This document shows positions 24,765-33,246 of a DNA stretch of 62,026 nucleotides, piece after piece (positions within the stretch are counted from its first letter, which is position 1; each line of letters starts with the position of its first letter). The stretch lies in assembly GCA_016213775.1 (NCBI GenBank), contig JACQZR010000215.1, forward strand, positions 1 to 62,026, written 5' to 3'. Below the pieces are notes generated by a model, which had not been told where the DNA came from, ran no database searches, and worked only from the letters and a program-made list of their open reading frames with translations. The translations under genes and the position numbers were made by a program. Origin of the DNA: Acidobacteriota bacterium (GTDB lineage: Bacteria > Acidobacteriota > Terriglobia > Bryobacterales > Bryobacteraceae).

Positions 24765-25238
24765 TTACTCCGACTTAATGCTGATATCCACCACGCGCTG
24801 CATCGTCATGCTCCCGGCCAGACCGGGCAACGGGAACAACTGCATGGTTTGGTATTGGACGGCCACCCGGGCGCATGTGGCTCCCGCTGTTGCTTCCACA
24901 CAACTGCCGCCCGAAAGAGCCGTCGCCGTGATCTGGACCGGTCCCGCGGTGCAACTGCCTCCGAGGCACGAACACGCCGTCGAGCCTCCAACATTGGGTA
25001 ACATCCGCATCTCCTGCACAACGTGAAAACAGACGCCTGCTCCGTCGCTCCCCGCGCCCAAACTCGACGAGGCGTACAAGGCGCCGACCCGGGCGGCGTT
25101 CTCCACCGAAATCAGCGCGTAGGCGTAGAACCCGAAATCCAACACGGCGATAAACAGCAGGAAGATCCACGGCGCCATCAGCGTCAGCTCGACTACCGCG
25201 TGCCCCCTTCCTCGCGAATTTCTCCCGTGTTCCCTCAT
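24765..25238 (-). CDS. tadE: TadE-like pseudopilin
   Basis: 157 residues: leader GRGHAVVELTLMAPWIFLLFIAVLDFGFYAYALISVENAARVGALYA, the standard TadE segment, then a cysteine-rich extracytoplasmic part (ACSCLGGSC, GGSC, TCARVAVQY). Paired with the next TadE-like gene as TadE/TadF commonly are. It starts seven bases after the PilZ gene. The cysteine content, like that of TadG, suggests an oxidising export path. Confidence 0.88.
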   Translation of the reverse strand: MREHGRNSRGRGHAVVELTLMAPWIFLLFIAVLDFGFYAYALISVENAARVGALYASSSLGAGSDGAGVCFHVVQEMRMLPNVGGSTACSCLGGSCTAGPVQITATALSGGSCVEATAGATCARVAVQYQTMQLFPLPGLAGSMTMQRVVDISIKSE

Positions 25239-25245
25239 ACTTTCC

Positions 25246-25608
25246 TTACATCACAGCCTGGCTGGCCATCTGCGATAGCCGAGCCTTCTGCGGCTTCATC
25301 CGCATTTGACGGATATGCAGAGCGACCAGTGTCTCCGCGTCGTCTTCTTCGCAACTCACTCGCACGACCTGCGCCGTACACTCGATGTAGCGGGGCCTTA
25401 ATCCCAACGAGTCGAGCATCGGAATCTCCGCCCTCACCACGTCACCCACTTGCGGTAAATCTCCGGCAGCCGACTCCGGCCACCGGATCAATACTCCTCC
25501 CCGGCTTACGTCTCTAGTCATTGCCTCGACTGTTCGCGAAGTTTTCCCTCGCAGGCGAATTGTGCAGCGGACCTGAAGCCAAAGCCTCTCATGTCTGCGT
25601 CGTTCCAT
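25246..25608 (-). CDS. PilZ-domain protein
   Basis: 120 residues from ATG 25608, which has GGAGG six bases upstream; the frame to 25698 adds an unlikely leader. The start ERRRHERLWLQVRC supplies the RxxxR arm and MTRDVSRGGVLIRW gives the D/NxSxxG motif that binds cyclic di-GMP in PilZ domains. As first gene of the Tad transcript it could tie pilus production to c-di-GMP. Confidence 0.88.
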   Translation of the reverse strand: MERRRHERLWLQVRCTIRLRGKTSRTVEAMTRDVSRGGVLIRWPESAAGDLPQVGDVVRAEIPMLDSLGLRPRYIECTAQVVRVSCEEDDAETLVALHIRQMRMKPQKARLSQMASQAVM

Positions 25609-25938
25609 CCGTGCCTCCACAGATCTGGTGCTGACCGCCGGAAATCCCAAATTAGCTATTAGGATTAGTAATCTAAGGCAATCCGCTCCCTGGTGCAAGA
25701 TTGCAAAAGGTTACTTAGGAATGCTAACGAATGATAACAACCGCTCTCGGGAAGGCACACGATAATCGCGGTCGCGCTGGCGGTACTAGTAGTTCCAGGA
25801 CCATGCATGAGACTATTGACGGGCACACTAATTGCTGTTAGTATGTGCCCAGTCGTCGGGGCGTTTGGAAAGGCTGTTCTCCCCCCGTAAAACAGTCAAA
25901 CCAAGAGCAAGCGAGGGAGAGAACGTGCAGGAGGAAGT
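25609..25938. other. Intergenic control region between the Tad operon and the response regulator
   Basis: 330 bases separating divergent genes. Apart from the plus-strand promoter at 25816-25844 no gene or RNA is recognised. The A+T-richer stretch at 25650-25740 is a likely site for the minus-strand promoter of the Tad operon, but no clear hexamers were chosen. Confidence 0.5.
25816..25844 (+). promoter_or_regulatory. Sigma70-type promoter for the response regulator gene
   Basis: TTGACG (25816-25821), a 17-base spacer and TAGTAT (25839-25844) match a primary-sigma promoter well. Transcription would begin near 25851, about 88 bases before the ATG at 25939. Confidence 0.6.
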
Positions 25939-26649
25939 ATGATACACGTTCTCGCATACGTGGACGAGCCAGTTCTGGCCCAGGGATTACACGATCTGCT
26001 CCGCTGGGAGTGCGACATCGAGGCACGCATCGTGTCCACTCTATCCGCACTGTGGTCCGCAATCTCCGTTGAACCCCCGGATCTATTGCTGCTGAACCTC
26101 ACACCGGCGGTCACCATCCAGACAATCCAGAACATCGCCGAGATGGCCGACGGCACCAGGATCGTATTGTGGCTTCGCAACATCGATCCCGCTTTGGGAG
26201 CGCAGGCAATTCGCGCTGGAGTTTGCGGAATTCTCCGCAAAACGCTGCCCCCCGAAATGCTCCTAAAGTGTTTGCGAAAGGTCAGTGATGGCGAATTGTG
26301 GGTGGAAAAACCCCTCGCGAAATACCTCATCGAGGGGAAGACCCCGCGTTTGACCGGCCGCGAATTAGAACTCTTGACTGCGCTCGCGCACGGCCTTAGA
26401 AATAAGGAAATTGCCGCGCTTCTGCAGTTGACGGAGGCCAGCGCCAAGATATATGTTTTCAGGCTCCAGAAGAAACTCAAGCTTAAGGACCGTTTTGAGT
26501 TGTGTCTCTACGGACTGAAACATACAGGCTGCCTCTTCATGGAACAGTCCGCTGAAGCAACCGAAGATTCAGCATTCTCCGACATAGTTTCCCAAAAGCC
26601 GCCCAGGAAAGAACTAAACCTGGTGAAATCAATCGCCGCTTCCGCCTAA
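25939..26649 (+). CDS. NarL/LuxR-type response regulator with an atypical receiver
   Basis: 236 residues: a receiver-like domain (1-125) and a LuxR-type helix-turn-helix (about 138-200, LTGRELELLTALAHGLRNKEIAALLQLTEASAKIYVFRLQKKLKL). The phosphoacceptor strand, normally LLDLxMP, reads LLNLTPA, so Asp is replaced by Asn53; the acidic pocket is reduced to VDEP, while the lysine in LRKTLP remains. It is therefore probably not controlled by ordinary phosphorylation. GGAGG lies four bases upstream of the ATG. It sits back to back with the Tad operon and is a candidate regulator of it. Confidence 0.88.
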   Translation: MIHVLAYVDEPVLAQGLHDLLRWECDIEARIVSTLSALWSAISVEPPDLLLLNLTPAVTIQTIQNIAEMADGTRIVLWLRNIDPALGAQAIRAGVCGILRKTLPPEMLLKCLRKVSDGELWVEKPLAKYLIEGKTPRLTGRELELLTALAHGLRNKEIAALLQLTEASAKIYVFRLQKKLKLKDRFELCLYGLKHTGCLFMEQSAEATEDSAFSDIVSQKPPRKELNLVKSIAASA

Positions 26650-26705
26650 ACGGAAACATAAAGAGGAGGTCAGTTATCCTCGTCATTTGCAGGTTCGCAT
26701 CCAAT

Positions 26706-28235
26706 ATGCGCGACACGGACTGTGGTGACCTGTTCCAGGGGGTCGGCCTGCGGTCACGGACTCCATGGTCGGGTTGCATCCTGTCCGTTGCGCTTCATGT
26801 GGTAGCAGTGTACTCTTTGCTTCAGCTCGATTTTCCAAGCGCGCCGAAGCGCAACCGCCGCTTCGAGGTGTTTGTGGTTCATCCTCTGATGCTGCAGGTG
26901 CCGGAGCAGGCGTATTTCGTCCGCTCCCCAACTCCACCGCCGCCTCGGAAAAACGCGCCCAAGCAAGCACGAGTTAAGAAATCTCCGGCGCCGAGTTTAC
27001 CGCCCGCGCCCAAGCTCTCCGCATCCTTCGCGGCTGCTCCGCTGCCCTTTCAACCCCACAGCCCGGATACGCCTCCGCCGCCGGAAAAACACATTCGCAA
27101 GTTCGAGTTGCCGCCCGTTCCCCAAGCTCCCAAAGCAGCGCAAACCGTCCTTTTGCCGGAAGCGCCGGTGAATCCCCATCCATCTCAGGCGCCTCTGCTT
27201 CCTGCCATGATTGTCTGGGCGCAGCCCATCCTCAGGCGTCCGCAACCCAAACGGTACGTGGCTCCAGGAAGAATAGAAGCGCCTGCCCAAACTCCCGCGC
27301 TCGAGGCTCCGCCGGTGCTTGCCGCGCCGAGTCTCGAAAACGCCTCCATCAAGCTACCCCCCACGAACTTCGAGATCCGGAAACCGGCGCTCGTGGTCCA
27401 TTCCGGCGGCGGTAATCCGATTCGGATCTATCGGCCTTCGGAACGTCCGCGCAATGAGTCTGTCATAGCAGACCTTCCAGGCACTCCGGTCAACCTTCTT
27501 TCTCTCGATTCCGAAAATGGCAAGTGGAATGAGAAAATCGAACTTCCTCCGCTGATCCAGATGGCGGGACAGATCGGAACTCCACCACCCTCCGGGAACG
27601 GTGCTGGAATGAACCGGCCGCGCGATCGTGGAACCTTGGATCCGGTGCCGCCATCTGCATCCGCCCGCGTGGCTGACGGCGAGGCTTCGCGCGGCACCGC
27701 CGCAAAAACCACACACAGTTCCACCGTGGAAGGGCTTTCCCTCCGCGCACAGCCACCGATACGGACCGTTCACCCCAACAACGGCGTGTACGACGTCGTC
27801 ATCCAGTCCTCTCCTTCGGATGTGTTACCCGAAGGCGCCGGTTATCTTTCGGGCCGGCCGGTCTACACTGTCTATCTTCCAGTCGGGGCGAGAAAAAGCT
27901 GGATTCTTCAGTACTGCACCCCCAACTCCTCGGCAACAAAAGGTGAATCCACCCAGCAGGTGGTGCGTCTCGGCAACCCCGCCCCCTTGAAAGCCCCTTA
28001 TCCGATCGTGAGCGTTTCCTTCGATCGCATACCGCGGTTCAACTCCCGCTACCTGCTCCTGCACGGCTACATTAATTCGCGCGGCGCTTTTGAGAACCTG
28101 CGCATGATTAAGGGCGGCGAGAAGGACGTTGCGACGGCGCTGCTCGCTTCCCTCAACCGCTGGGAATTCCGGCCCGCCACTCTCGACGGGCAACCATTGG
28201 CCGTGGAGGTGTTATTGGGCGTGCCAACGGAATAG
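26706..28235 (+). CDS. TonB-like energy transducer, long proline-rich form
   Basis: The 509 residues begin with a membrane anchor (SGCILSVALHVVAVYSLLQL), continue with about 300 residues rich in Pro, Ala and Lys (PTPPPPRK, PDTPPPPEK), and end in a TonB-like C-terminal domain (YLLLHGYINSRGAFENLRMIKGGEKDVATALLASLNRWEFRPATLDGQPLAVEVLLGVP). TonB carries proton-motive energy to outer-membrane receptors, three of which are encoded in this window. No ExbB/ExbD genes are here. The gene lies 56 bases after the response regulator, so a shared role with the Tad system is also possible. Confidence 0.82.
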   Translation: MRDTDCGDLFQGVGLRSRTPWSGCILSVALHVVAVYSLLQLDFPSAPKRNRRFEVFVVHPLMLQVPEQAYFVRSPTPPPPRKNAPKQARVKKSPAPSLPPAPKLSASFAAAPLPFQPHSPDTPPPPEKHIRKFELPPVPQAPKAAQTVLLPEAPVNPHPSQAPLLPAMIVWAQPILRRPQPKRYVAPGRIEAPAQTPALEAPPVLAAPSLENASIKLPPTNFEIRKPALVVHSGGGNPIRIYRPSERPRNESVIADLPGTPVNLLSLDSENGKWNEKIELPPLIQMAGQIGTPPPSGNGAGMNRPRDRGTLDPVPPSASARVADGEASRGTAAKTTHSSTVEGLSLRAQPPIRTVHPNNGVYDVVIQSSPSDVLPEGAGYLSGRPVYTVYLPVGARKSWILQYCTPNSSATKGESTQQVVRLGNPAPLKAPYPIVSVSFDRIPRFNSRYLLLHGYINSRGAFENLRMIKGGEKDVATALLASLNRWEFRPATLDGQPLAVEVLLGVPTE

Positions 28236-29275
28236 TCTGCGCGGTCGCGCTTCGGCTGGCCTGTCCGGAGGAGTGTCGCAGAGTACTGCCACCAATCCCG
28301 GGGCTACGGGCGTGAAGGGGTACAAAAAGAAAGTGGTTCCAAGTGACCATACTTCCCAGCCTGTTCAGCCACCGTGCTAGCTCGGTCTGAACGTGGCCGA
28401 CTGAACCGTGCCGCATTTTCCGTTTCGCTCCCCGCAGGTGTTTTTGGTACGCCTGCGCTTCGACGCTACTCCGGTTGCCCTCGCATCGGACAATCAGAAG
28501 CCGACATGCTCGTCACAGCCTTTCGCTCGCCTGCGCTGAATCACCGTCTCCGGCTCTTCCAAAGCAGGGTCTACGCTCCCGGCCTATAACTTCGCTTCGC
28601 CTTGGCCCGCTCTCCACTCGCCCGTTCGGTTGCGACCTTTCCGCCTCGACCGTTCCCGGTTTCGGGGCGAATGTGCCGGTCTTCACTTTGACCAGTCGGC
28701 TTGCGCCTCCCGATCGCGGTGCACCATACGGCGACAACCCGTTGCGAGTTTCCTTCGAACCAATCAACGTCTGCTCCTCACTTGCCGCTCCCCTCCAGGA
28801 ATTTACTCCCTCGGGATCAGGCTTTCGGCAACCCATTGCTGAGCCACCTACTGGTCTCGTCCTCCCCGCCAGCCATCACCTTGCAGCTCTGACTCTTGCG
28901 AAGAACGAACGCGCTCACGTGAGAAGCTTCCGCTGAAGCTTGCCGGAACGAACAACCCGATTTCCTGTTACTCCCCAGCGACGCTGTTTTTAGGCTGCGC
29001 CACCGGATCATCGTTTCAAGTTCGCTGCCGTCCATTCGGCTTTGCTGTTCCGCGTTGCCTCTTGGAACCTTCTTCATCATGCGCCTGAAGCATGAAAACG
29101 TCAACGAAAAAATGACGATTCCAACACGATTTTCACAACTTCTATCTGGGTTTAGAATCAGCGGGTTGGAGGGATAGCCTGGTGGATTTCCTGTGTATAA
29201 AACGTGGGTGGGTGGTTTTGTTTTTTCCGGCCGCCCCACGGAATGAACCGCAGGGCGGCCAAGCGTAGAAAGTGA
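28236..29275. other. About 1 kb without a recognisable gene; possible mobile-element remnant
   Basis: No frame here reads like a protein. The largest plus-strand frame (28475-28936) is Arg/Ser/Pro-rich with no motifs. The segment 28245-28310 (around CGGAGGAGTGTCGCAGAGTA) resembles short interspersed sequences I associate with acidobacterial and planctomycete intergenic DNA, but this is recollection only. A hairpin at 29229-29260 belongs to the receptor gene that follows. Otherwise I see nothing. Confidence 0.4.
29229..29260 (-). terminator. Terminator-like hairpin after the first TonB-dependent receptor
   Basis: GGCCGCCC and GGGCGGCC form a perfect 8-bp stem 15 bases beyond the receptor stop at 29276. 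In the direction of receptor transcription it is followed by an A tract rather than U, so it is not a classical intrinsic terminator. It may protect the 3' end or terminate plus-strand transcription poorly. Confidence 0.4.
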
Positions 29276-32200
29276 TTAGAAGGTGTAGCGGAAGCCAACC
29301 TGGATTCGCCGGTTACCGCCGTCCTGGCCCCACTGATTCAGGAAGTTACCGGAGTTGACTCGCGATTCGGGAATGCCGAAGTTGCGTGTATTGGTGACAT
29401 TAAAGAAGTCGGCACGGAGTTGGAGCGTGTTGGACTCGGAGACGCTGAACTTCTTCAGGATTCCGAAGTCATAGTTCCCAATGCCGTCGGCGCGGAGTGT
29501 GTTACGGCCGATGTTGCCGAGGCCTTTGCCTTGCACCGGAATGATGTTGCTGACCGCGAGGGTGCTGCCCGCCGACGCTGCGTTGGCGGCGATCGGCGAG
29601 AAGAGCGTCGTGCGGACCGAGTACAGATCACCGATGTTGCGCCCGGCGAGGCTGATGCCGGGGTTCAGGTTGGGACGAACGGCGTTGCCCACGAGTCCGT
29701 CGATGCCGGACAGTCGCAGGAACGGATCGGTTCCGTTGAGCGGCGTGAATGGCGCGCCCGCCTGGAAGGTGAGATATCCGTTCAATTGCCAGCCACCGAG
29801 CAGGTGTTTGACCACGCCCTTGCCTTTGAACGGCAGTTCGTAGGTGTGGGTGGTGCTGAGGCGGTGCGGCCGGTCGTAGGTGCTGCGGGCGCGATCGATG
29901 CGGCGGTTGAAGGAATCCTGCGATACGGCGACGTCGCCGTTGACCGCGGGGTTGAAGATTTCCGAGGCATCGTCGATGAAGCTGGACCAGGTGTAATGGG
30001 CGCCGAAGGCGAGATTGCGGCTGAAGCGCTTTTCCGCGCTCATCTGGAGAGCGTGATAGAGCGAGCCTGCCGTGTTGGCTCGCGTGCGGATGACACCGTA
30101 GGTGGGATCCACCCGGCTGTCGAGGGCGAAGCTGTAGGCGCCGCTGGCCGCCACCGCGCTGACTCGCGCGGAACGAACAGGGTTGCCGTCGATGGTCTGG
30201 AAGAGGCCGAGGCCGCGCGTGCCGATCCAGCCGATGTTGAACGACCAGTCATTGAAGAACTGGCGCTGCAACTGGAGACTGAACTGATTTGCCGCCGGAG
30301 AGCGGAAGTCCGGGGAAACCGTGGTGCGGGTAAGGGCGTTCGGGTTAGTGATGGGCCGCGACAGCGCACTGATCAACTGGGGATAGCTGTTGGGAGTCCG
30401 TGGGTCGAGACTGTAGCTGGCGACGTAGGGGAATGCGGAGAAGATGTTGAGGGCGATGTTGAGGAATGCGAAGTCGTTCGTGCGGGCATAGCCGCCGCGC
30501 AGAACGAGCTTGCCGTCGCCGGTGAGGAAGCGGAGCATGCCAGGTGCGGCGCCGAAGCGGTAGTTGAAGCCGATGCGGGGTTGGATGTTGTTGGTGTCGC
30601 GGCCGGGGAAGTTCACTGCATAGCGCTGGTCGTTTCCGTTGGCGGCAACGATTCGATCGGCAATCGGCTTGATGCTGGCGAAGGGGTTGCCCGGAAGCTC
30701 GTAGCGGAAGCCATAGGTGAGGGTGAAGTTGGGCTTCACGCGCCATTCGTCCTGCAGGAAGAAGAACGCATCGTAGTATTGGTAATACTGCATAATCTGG
30801 CCGCCGCGGATAGGGCCGTTGATCTGCGTGGATTGGGCGACGTCGTCCACCAGATCCTGCAGGTTGTTGTAGACAAGGCGTCCGCGGGTGGTGGGCACGA
30901 AGAACGATGCAGTGTTGTTGCGGCGGAGGTCATAGCCGAACTTGATGCTATGCGAGTCTTTGAGCCAGCCGATGTTCTGCTGTAGCTGGTACGTGTTGCT
31001 TTTGCGGAACTGCGGCAGGTTGACCGCGAGGCCGATGCCCGTGCGGGACGCGGCTGCATTGAAGCCGGTGAGACCGACCGAGTTCACTTCGATGGAAGGG
31101 ATGGCCTGGGATTTCAGATCCTGGGCAGTGGTTTCCTGGGACTGGCGCGTGTAGTTGGCGCGGAATTCGCTGTAGATGTGCGGGGTGAAGGAGGCATTCC
31201 AGTAAATGGAACCAAGCTGGTTGCGAACGGGGACGAGAGTAGTGAGGCCGGGGGGAGTCACCTGGCCGCCGCCTGCATCGGCGTTGTCCTGATAGAGGTA
31301 GCGTCCGCCGATGGAGTGTTTGTCAGTGAGGCGGTGGTCGATTTTGACCGAGGCCTGTTTGTCATCAAAGGCGCGATTGGCAGCGCCGCCGAGACGGCCG
31401 TAGGGGATGGTGAGGGTTTGGCCGCCGATGACGACGCGTTCGGATTGGAGGCCTGGAGTGGTAACGCCGGCGGGCAGGTAATCGAGGAGTGCTTTTAATG
31501 CCGGACGCGTGCCGGCGAAGGGCTGCAGAAGGGCACGGCCAGCCTCAGTGGGTGGGCCGTCAATGACGGTACCGGTGCCGAGGCGCCGGTCCCACCAGCG
31601 CTGGTAAGAACCGAAATAGAAGGTCTTGTTCTTGATGATGCGCCCTCCGGCAGTTCCGCCGAACTGGTTTTCATTGCGGAACGGGGTGCGGCCGGCGTCG
31701 ACGGGGCGTCGCTTGTCCTGATTGCTGCGGGTGTTGAGGCCGTTGTTGTTGTTGTACCAGAAGAGCGAGCCGTGGAGGTTGTTGGTGCCGGATTTGGTGA
31801 TGATGTTGATCACTGACCCCGCGGCGCGGCCGTATTCGGCAGCGAACTGATTTGTTATCACCCGGAATTCGGCCACAACGTCGGTATTGTTAATGCCTTG
31901 CGTTGCGCCTGTAACGCTCGGGTCGTTGGTGTCCTGGCCGTCGATCATGAAATTGTTGGAGCGGACGCGCATACCGTTTACAGCCATGTTGATGCCCGAT
32001 GCGAAGCCGGACTGGCCGCTGGAGAGTTGGGAGACGCCGGCGACGTTCAGGGCGAGGTTCAGGATGTTGCGGTTGGGAGCGAGTGGTACTTCGCTGATCC
32101 GTTTGGTTTCAAAAGTGGTGCTGACTTCGGCGTTGGTGGTGTTAATGATGGGGGATTCGGAGGTGACGTTGACGGTTTCGGAAACCGCTCCGACCTCGAG

Positions 32201-32515
32201 CTTGACGTTGACTTCGGCGGATTGGTTTAGACGCAGCTCAAACGGGCCTTCGACGTGTTTGCGAAAGCCTTCGCGTTCCACGCCGACCTGGTAGTTGCCA
32301 GGGCGAAGGAGAGGGAAACGATAGCGTCCCTGGGAGTCCGTTTTGTCCTCGTTGACGATGCCCGTTTCCGTGTTTGTGACGCGGACGACTGCGCCAGTAA
32401 CGAGAGCGCTGCTGGAGTCCTTGACGGTTCCAAAGATTTCACTATTGACGGTCTGCGCCCGGTAAGGAACAGACAAAGCAAACAGAAGGCTGGTCAGCAG
32501 AATAGCCCTGTTCAT
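29276..32515 (-). CDS. Oar-like TonB-dependent receptor with carboxypeptidase-regulatory domain
   Basis: About 1,079 residues: a signal peptide (ILLTSLLFALSVPYRAQ), a carboxypeptidase-regulatory-like beta domain (about 25-105, FGTVKDSSSALVTGAVVRVTN), a plug domain (ISEVPLAPNRNILNLALNVAGVSQ; GRAAGSVINIITKSGTN) and a large barrel ending in ...VGFRYTF with the C-terminal aromatic residue needed for BAM insertion. ATG 32515 has AGGGG eight bases upstream; a GTG lies three codons earlier. Receptors of this form import large or complex molecules across the outer membrane. No SusD partner lies nearby, so the ligand is unknown. Confidence 0.92.
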   Translation of the reverse strand: MNRAILLTSLLFALSVPYRAQTVNSEIFGTVKDSSSALVTGAVVRVTNTETGIVNEDKTDSQGRYRFPLLRPGNYQVGVEREGFRKHVEGPFELRLNQSAEVNVKLEVGAVSETVNVTSESPIINTTNAEVSTTFETKRISEVPLAPNRNILNLALNVAGVSQLSSGQSGFASGINMAVNGMRVRSNNFMIDGQDTNDPSVTGATQGINNTDVVAEFRVITNQFAAEYGRAAGSVINIITKSGTNNLHGSLFWYNNNNGLNTRSNQDKRRPVDAGRTPFRNENQFGGTAGGRIIKNKTFYFGSYQRWWDRRLGTGTVIDGPPTEAGRALLQPFAGTRPALKALLDYLPAGVTTPGLQSERVVIGGQTLTIPYGRLGGAANRAFDDKQASVKIDHRLTDKHSIGGRYLYQDNADAGGGQVTPPGLTTLVPVRNQLGSIYWNASFTPHIYSEFRANYTRQSQETTAQDLKSQAIPSIEVNSVGLTGFNAAASRTGIGLAVNLPQFRKSNTYQLQQNIGWLKDSHSIKFGYDLRRNNTASFFVPTTRGRLVYNNLQDLVDDVAQSTQINGPIRGGQIMQYYQYYDAFFFLQDEWRVKPNFTLTYGFRYELPGNPFASIKPIADRIVAANGNDQRYAVNFPGRDTNNIQPRIGFNYRFGAAPGMLRFLTGDGKLVLRGGYARTNDFAFLNIALNIFSAFPYVASYSLDPRTPNSYPQLISALSRPITNPNALTRTTVSPDFRSPAANQFSLQLQRQFFNDWSFNIGWIGTRGLGLFQTIDGNPVRSARVSAVAASGAYSFALDSRVDPTYGVIRTRANTAGSLYHALQMSAEKRFSRNLAFGAHYTWSSFIDDASEIFNPAVNGDVAVSQDSFNRRIDRARSTYDRPHRLSTTHTYELPFKGKGVVKHLLGGWQLNGYLTFQAGAPFTPLNGTDPFLRLSGIDGLVGNAVRPNLNPGISLAGRNIGDLYSVRTTLFSPIAANAASAGSTLAVSNIIPVQGKGLGNIGRNTLRADGIGNYDFGILKKFSVSESNTLQLRADFFNVTNTRNFGIPESRVNSGNFLNQWGQDGGNRRIQVGFRYTF

Positions 32516-32686
32516 GTGGATCACCCCTGATCGAGATTCCTGATTTCGTAGTACTCAACACGTCGATGCGATCAAGCTGATTGTAACCCGAGTTTCATCG
32601 AACTGTTTACACGTGTTGCCACGAACAGATCCAACCGCAGTAGAGGCCGTTGAAGTACTCCTGTTTACGATCTTCGATCCGGGAAT

Positions 32687-33241
32687 CTAGATCATCTCAG
32701 TGAGGAGCTCGGGGCGGGGTTGCGGGATTACCACTTTGTTGACGAGGAGGCCTTTCCGGCCAATCGTGTTCGCGCCGGCTTCGACAGCAGCGGTGACGGC
32801 GGCGACGGATCCGGTGACGGAGGCGAATGCTTTGCCGCCGAGCGCCATTGCGAGCCGGACTTCGACGAGGCGGACAAGGGCGGTTTTGGCCATTGCATCG
32901 GCGCCTTCAATGAGTGAAGCGACGGAAAAGGATTCGATGATGCCGAGAGCTTCGAGGTTTTCGACCTTGGTGATTCCGGAGATTGCAGGAAAGATGTCTT
33001 CGTGGACGTTGGGGATGAGGAAAGTGTCGATGATGGAGAAATGACCAACCGTGGAACCTGCTTTGACCGCGGCTTCGACGGCGGCGACGTCACCGCGGAC
33101 GAGCACCATATATTTGCCGGAACAGATGGTGCGGGCGAGAACGAGTTCGACGTCGGCGGTCTTGAGCATCGCGTCGCAGACCTGGAAGCCGGCGGCGATG
33201 CTGCCCATTTCGACTAACCCGATGGAATTACGGCTGGTCAT
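32687..33241 (-). CDS. pduT: PduT-like tandem-BMC shell protein
   Basis: The 184 residues contain two bacterial microcompartment (BMC) domains: SIGLVEMGSIAAGFQVCDAMLKTADVELV (about 5-90) and ALGIIESFSVASLIEGADAMAKTALVRLVEV (about 98-180). Such proteins form trimers that look like hexagonal shell tiles. The segment ARTICSGKYM puts Cys40 at the position that in PduT holds a [4Fe-4S] cluster at the three-fold axis, for electron passage across the shell. The frame upstream to 33784 overlaps PduS and is not real. It starts five bases after the PduS-like gene. No other shell gene is present. Confidence 0.9.
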   Translation of the reverse strand: MTSRNSIGLVEMGSIAAGFQVCDAMLKTADVELVLARTICSGKYMVLVRGDVAAVEAAVKAGSTVGHFSIIDTFLIPNVHEDIFPAISGITKVENLEALGIIESFSVASLIEGADAMAKTALVRLVEVRLAMALGGKAFASVTGSVAAVTAAVEAGANTIGRKGLLVNKVVIPQPRPELLTEMI

Positions 33242-33246
33242 AATTA

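Noticed and set aside
28475-28936. 153-residue plus-strand open frame
   Set aside because: Low-complexity Ser/Pro/Arg/Leu composition, no ribosome-binding site, no domain; kept only as unexplained sequence.
29420-30985. 521-residue plus-strand open frame
   Set aside because: Antisense to the first TonB-dependent receptor; Val/Ala/Glu/Gly-rich mirror of GC-rich codons, no domain.
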